Shown here: positions 59,304 through 64,000 of the stretch, one piece after another
How positions within the stretch are numbered: position 1 is the stretch's first letter
How the letters are laid out: each line of letters opens with the position of its first letter
The notes under the pieces: model-generated
What the model saw: the letters and a program-made list of their open reading frames with translations, nothing else
What the model was told of the DNA's origin: nothing
The model's database searches: none
Translations under genes and position numbers: made by a program
DNA from: Desmodus rotundus
Taxonomy: Eukaryota; Chordata; Mammalia; Chiroptera; Phyllostomidae
Direction: 5' to 3'
Length of the DNA: 64,000 nt
NCBI RefSeq assembly: GCF_022682495.2
Contig: NC_071389.1
Span: 57,062,239 to 57,126,238 of the forward strand

Positions 59304-61045
59304 AATGAAAAATTCTCTTTGGTGCATCTGATAATATAAAAAAATTACATGAAGATAAAAACCTGCTTGAACTTTTCACAAGTTTTGTCTTGAATTTACA
59401 ACACGCCAGACAGTCTGTGTATAAATGTACTCTTCAGAAAGTTGTGTGTTCACATTTCGCCCACTGGTTGTTTTTCGTCTGGTCTTCCATTCCGAAGGAG
59501 GACAAAAAGGCCTCATGAGGGAGACAGCAACTTTTAAAAATAGTAAGTACACAAATTTTCATCTTTCTCTTTATAGGCGTGGACTGCTCAATCTGACTAA
59601 TGGGCATGTGATTTCTTGGAATAGTATGTAAAACCCATGGGTTACCGATTGACTACCGATGTTCAATATTTTGTGAATTTAATTATATATAATCTGTCAA
59701 GTTCTATCATTGTTATTAATGAGGATCATCTCTTTAACATGTGTACTAAGACATTTAGATTACTAAATATCCTTTGCACTAATAGTGTAAAATTATAAAG
59801 ATAACAGTTCTCTTTAAAATCACTAATTATAAAGGCAGCAAATATTACACACACGCTCACCAAATTACAAGGAATGTTGTCATTCTTTGGGAGCTCTATT
59901 TACCTTTTTTGAGCTCATATAAAAGCATGAATTCATGTCTATTAGAGATTTCAAAATAAAGGGAAATAAAATTTCCGCATTGTTTTAAGAACTGGCCCTA
60001 CTGTAAGCCAGTAAATCGATGACAGTTTACGATGGTTCTCTAGGCAAATGTTCAAGATCTCATGGTGCATAAACAAGGAATGTGAGTAATACCCGTGTCA
60101 TGCCACGTACTTAATAAAGGAGCTCCTGATAGCATTATTAATGATTTAAGCATTCTTAAAGTACCTCATCTCTTCAAACACATTTTTCATAATGCCCAAT
60201 GCTGTTTCTGTCTTGTGACTAAGCAGATAACCATGGTTATTTTTATTCAGTAAGTCACTTCATGAATTGTTCGGTGTTGCCATGGGTATAAAAACATCAC
60301 GTAAAACATAGTTTTATTCAATAAACATTTGCTCTTTTTTTTCCCCTAAGAAAACTGATATTTCGGAAAAGGCAGTTAGACTAAAGAAGCTTTCAGGGGG
60401 ATGACAGCTCTAAAGTCACTATTTAGCAGTTTTACATATACATCTCATAGGCAGTTAGAAAGAAGTAGTTTCATTAGTGAGTTTAATATTGTTCTCAGTG
60501 AAATTTCCCATAAAATTACATAATTATAAGTATTTTAATGTTCTTTAGCTGGCAGTCTCATAGATTGAGTTATTATTCTTGAAATATTCATATAATTTTC
60601 CAATTTTGAAATCAACATCTTTGTTGGTTGTGGTTATCTTTGTGTTTGGAAGTATATGTTACAGCCAAAAGAAAATGAGGGGTTTGCTGCACAAACAATA
60701 CTCTGTACACTAAATATACAACCAAGTATCCTCACATTAGCAGTTGAAGCCACAGATTTGACTTAGAAATGCAGTTTAGTCAAGACCTGGCTTTTTCAGT
60801 TGCCAGCTGTGTAAATTATCAAATTTATGAGATTACACTATTATTATTTTTCAAATCTGGAAACATTCTCACATCAACTTCTGAGTCAATATTTAGATTC
60901 AGTTGATTCTATTTTGGCAAATAGTATGAGCTACGACTTGTCTGGGACTGTACTAGGTTAAATAAAACTTATACATGCAAATGTATCATTATAGATTGGT
61001 CAAATTTCCATGATCAAAAAGTATACAGTATTATCTGGACCTGTA
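59304..61045. other. Unique-looking stretch, candidate conserved non-coding DNA
   Basis: No repeat is recognised between about 59.9 and 60.6 kb. This part contains palindromic CCATGG-centred motifs and homeodomain-like ATTAATGATTTAAG text. Whether it is conserved cannot be seen from one genome. Confidence 0.35.
60227..60240. promoter_or_regulatory. 14-bp palindrome resembling an RFX X-box
   Basis: ATAACCATGGTTAT is a perfect palindrome. RFX-family factors bind GTTRCCATGGYAAC-type sites; the inner bases fit and the outer bases differ. A second CCATGG site, in GTTGCCATGGGTAT, follows at 60276-60289, 49 bases away centre to centre. Confidence 0.3.
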
Positions 61046-61049
61046 ATAT

Positions 61050-61650
61050 AGAGTTGGTAGGAATGTGAAATTGTGCAACAACTTTGTAAAACAGTTTGGT
61101 ATTTTCTTATATTTTGAAAGCTATAACATACGACACATTAATTCTAATTTTTTTCAAGAGAAATGGAATGCTGTGTCCACACAAAGATTTATGCATGAAT
61201 ATTTTGGCAACAATTTTTATAACATATAAAAATTAGAAACACCATAAATGTTCCTCAGTTGCTAAATGAGCAAATGAATTGTGGGGTATCAATAAAATGA
61301 GACATTTCTCAGCATTAGTAATGAACGGGTAGTTGATAAACACAGCACCATGAATAAATTGCAGGAAATATTAAAGAAGCCAGACATTAAATAGGGACTA
61401 TTTGCATAAAATTATAGAAAAGGAAGTTCTAATCTCTAGTACTCTAAGGCAAACTCACAGTATTCTGGGGCAGGGGAGGTGGCATTCACTAAAAAGAAGC
61501 ACAAGGAAATTTTCTAGGGTGATGGAGTTGTTCTATAAATTGATCCATTGATTATTATACAGGTATATGTAAATCTGTCAAAACTCAGGATTATACTCTA
61601 ATATGGGTAAATGTTATTAAATGTATATTATATCACAGCAAAGTCTACTT
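61050..61650 (+). mobile_element. Old L1 (L1M) 3' end, plus orientation
   Basis: In order: 'AATTAGAAACACCATAAATG', 'GCAAATGAATTGTGGGGTAT', 'AAGAAGCCAGACATTAAATA', 'GGCAGGGGAGGTGGCATTCA', 'GGTGATGGAGTTGTTCTATA' and 'TGTATATTATATCACAGCAA'. This is the end of ORF2 and 3' UTR of an old L1 family, strongly decayed. Confidence 0.75.
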
Positions 61651-61719
61651 TTTTCAACCATAACAATATATTTCTTTTTGGTTTGTATTAGATGGATATA
61701 TCCTGTTCTAACTTTTCAT

Positions 61720-62605
61720 TATCTTTTTAAAAAATATTTTGTTTATGCTATTATAGTTGTCATACTTATTCCCCCTTTACCCCCCTCCACCAAGCCCACC
61801 CCCCACTTCCATAATCCATCCCCTTACCATTGTTCTTGTCCATGGGTCCATCATATATGGTCTTTGACCAATCCCTTCACCTTCCTTCAATCCATCCCCA
61901 CTGCCCACCTCCCTGTTTACAGCTGTCAGTCTGTTCCATGATTCTATGCATCTGGGTCTCTTTTTCTCATTAATTAATTTTGTTCATGAGGTTCCTCTTA
62001 TAGGTGAGATCATATCGTATTTGTATTTCACTGACTGACTTATTTCACTTAGAATAATGTTCTCCACTTCCATCCATGCTGTCGCGAAAGGTAGAAATCC
62101 CTCTCTCTGCTGCACAGTATTCCTTTGTGTAGATGTACCACAGCTTTTTTTAAACCACTCATCTACTGATGGGCACTTAGGCTGTTTCCAAATCTTGGCT
62201 ATGGAAACTGTGCTGCTATGAACATTGGGGTGCATATTTTCTTTTGAATTGGTGTTTCAGGATTCTTAGGGTATATTCCCAGCAGTAGAATCCCTGGGTC
62301 AAAAGGCAGTTCATTTTTAGTTTTTTGAGAAAACTACATACTGATTTCCACAGTGGCTGCACGAGTCTGCATTCCCACCAACAGTGCACTAGGGTTCCCT
62401 TTTCTCCACATTTTCATCAGCACTTGTTTGTTGATTTATTAATGATGGCAATTCTGTCAGGTGTAATTTGCATCTCTCTGATGGCTAGTGATGTTGAGCA
62501 TTTTTTCATGTCTATGGACCATCTGTATGTCCTCCTTGGAGAAGTGTCTCTTCAGATCCTTTGCCCATTTTTTAATTGGATTATTTCTCTTCCTGGTATT
62601 GAGTC
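61720..62605 (-). mobile_element. 5'-truncated L1, second bat subfamily, minus orientation
   Basis: A T-rich left edge leads into 'GCTATTATAGTTGTCATACT', the 3' UTR tail of the subfamily also seen at 10.28 kb, and then about 600 bases of ORF2 in complement. The insert ends at about 62605 near the same ORF2 position where the 44.3 kb copy ends. No clear target duplication. It is more decayed than the 44.3 kb copy. Confidence 0.85.
61984..62600 (-). pseudogene. L1 ORF2 C-terminus, frame-broken
   Basis: On the minus strand the pieces '[16 protein letters not shown]' and 'LPFATAWMEVENIILSEISQ', ending 'YDMISPIRGTS', match the ORF2 C-terminus. The upstream parts ('TLVHCWWEC' region and earlier) lie in other frames because of indels. 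Non-functional. Confidence 0.8.
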
Positions 62606-63239
62606 ATATGAATGGTATTGTTTATATAAATGTGTATGGTAATAGTACACAAGTGGATAATGGAGAATATATCTTAGTTTGAAAAGTCATGGTTGTCTTT
62701 TTGATGAAGTGTTAATGGAAATTGAATCTGGTGTATTAGGTAGTCAGAGAGTATTGTGAGAAGGGCAGGAAGAAAGAAGAGCCTGCTATAAGGGAGGGAC
62801 ATGCTGTATGTGCATGTAGCATGTAGTAGTCATTTAAGGAATGAAAGTAAGCTGGAGATAGAATTCACAGGCTGATGGGGAGAGGGAGGTGAGAAAATGC
62901 TGGACAAGCGAATTAGGGCCACGCTAGGCGTGGTATGCCATATTAAGAATTTTACTGCCACTGCAAGAAAGCTTGATTCGAAAGGGTAGAATGAAATTAG
63001 AACAACCTCTCCCAACTGGCTAATTTCTTTGTGATGAAGCCTCCGTTACAGTGAGAACTAGACAGCGATGTTTGCTATGCCTGCCTATGCTTTACAATCT
63101 TCAAGCTCTACGCATGAAGTAAAGGACATAAATATTAGAATTTAGTTAGTGAATTTACCACTTTCCTTATACGTCATATTTCCCTAAAACCCAAGAAAAG
63201 ACTGTAAGAAATAAGGAGAAACTTTAATGAAGTGCCCAG
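62606..63239. other. Unique-looking stretch, nothing recognised
   Basis: No gene or repeat supported. Confidence 0.4.
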
Positions 63240-63671
63240 TGTACTAGGTTGAATTGGGCCCCCTCCAAAATTCATGCCCATCTGGAACCTCAGAATGTGA
63301 TCTCATTTAAAATAGTGTCTTTTCAGGTATTGTTAGTTAAAATGAGTCATTGTGAATCTGGAAGGGCCATACATCTCATAACTGCTGTTTTTGCATACAT
63401 GTTAATCATGTGAAGATGCAGAGGGAAGGTGATGTGGTAACACAATCACAGATCGGGTGACGCGGCTACAAGCCAGGGATTGCCAGCAACCACCAGAAAC
63501 CAGAAGGCAGGCAAGGTGCAGATCCTGCCTTAGAGCTTTTAGAGGGAGCAAACCCCAGGGACGTCCAGATTTTTAGCTTCTATAATCCTGAATTAAGAGG
63601 GAATCAATTCCTGTTGTTGTAGAGCACCAGTTTTTGCTAATTTGTTACAGTAGCCCTAAGAAACTAATACT
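63240..63671 (+). mobile_element. MLT1-class MaLR LTR, plus orientation
   Basis: Starts TGTACTAGGTTGAATTGGGC, continues with 'CAAAATTCATGCCCATCTGG', 'AACCTCAGAATGTGATCTCA' and 'GCCAGGGATTGCCAGCAACC', and ends 'AGCCCTAAGAAACTAATAC'. This is the order of an MLT1/MST solo LTR, nearly full length. It is a better-preserved relative of the fragment at 4.09 kb. Confidence 0.8.
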
Positions 63672-64000
63672 TTTTCTTATGTGAAATACAAAAATTAATG
63701 ATTTTCCCACATAAGTACAGAATGAGGAAGGAAAATATATATGGAGAATAATACCACTTATAATAAAATAAAAAAAGTTTAAAAATTAATTTAATTATTT
63801 TAATTAAGAATTAATTATATCTAGATATGTTTAATACATATTTGAATAAAACTTTAAAATATTAATGAGAAAAATACCACCTTTGAATAATCAAGAAATT
63901 ATCATCTGTTTTTGTTAGAAAGGCAGTTAGAAATGGAAGATATTTCTCTCAAAATAAATTTGCTCATCCACTACATAGTAATAAAAGTAGTAAATTACCT
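63672..64000. other. AT-rich end of the window, nothing recognised
   Basis: Very AT-rich; no gene or repeat family seen before the sequence ends. Confidence 0.45.

Noticed and set aside
1..64000. CRISPR arrays, operons, bacterial terminators or phage genes
   Set aside because: The whole window has vertebrate repeat content. No regularly spaced direct repeats or dense long open frames exist.

Overview
This window looks like bat (Chiroptera, probably Yangochiroptera) nuclear DNA. It holds several tRNA-derived SINEs with the box A/box B head, CT-rich body and A-rich tail of the bat Ves family. It also holds L1 3' ends with the C-rich 3' UTR typical of bat L1, short mariner derivatives, and older general mammalian repeats (MIR, L2, MLT1, MER5-like, old L1M). 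The species cannot be fixed from sequence alone.

I find no convincing host protein-coding gene and no functional cellular RNA gene. The DNA is AT-rich. The longest open frames are repeat-derived, antisense to repeats, or low-complexity. This is best read as an intergenic gene desert or the inside of a very long intron.

Layout. 1-10 kb: mostly unique AT-rich DNA with a mariner-type MITE (1.43 kb), a young L1 3' end with target-site duplication (2.85 kb), an MLT1 LTR and a MER5-like hAT remnant. 10-22 kb: a composite L1 tail, an ERV LTR (family A), three Ves-type SINEs, a deleted mariner (15.1 kb), MIRs and microsatellites. 22-35 kb: an L2 3' end, a multi-palindrome MITE, a second family-A LTR, an L1 fragment with inverted halves, a second copy of the 15.1 kb mariner, a different mariner with intact TA duplication, a Tigger-like MITE and old L1/CR1-like remnants. 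35-44 kb: a cluster of five LTRs from at least four families, with no internal retroviral genes seen between them. 44-51 kb: a 5'-truncated L1 with an open ORF2 C-terminus, a SINE, and a 2.8 kb L1 with both termini and a target-site duplication but large internal deletions. 51-64 kb: SINEs, a (TA)n tract, second copies of two MITE families, old and young L1 tails and an MLT1 LTR. Between 54.8 and 61 kb lies mostly unique sequence with one exon-like segment and a pair of X-box-like palindromes.

No genes act together here. The content is a record of retroposition and DNA transposition. I see no undescribed biological system. The best leads are the internally deleted L1, the shared-deletion mariner derivatives, the multi-palindrome MITE and the exon-like segment near 56.4 kb.
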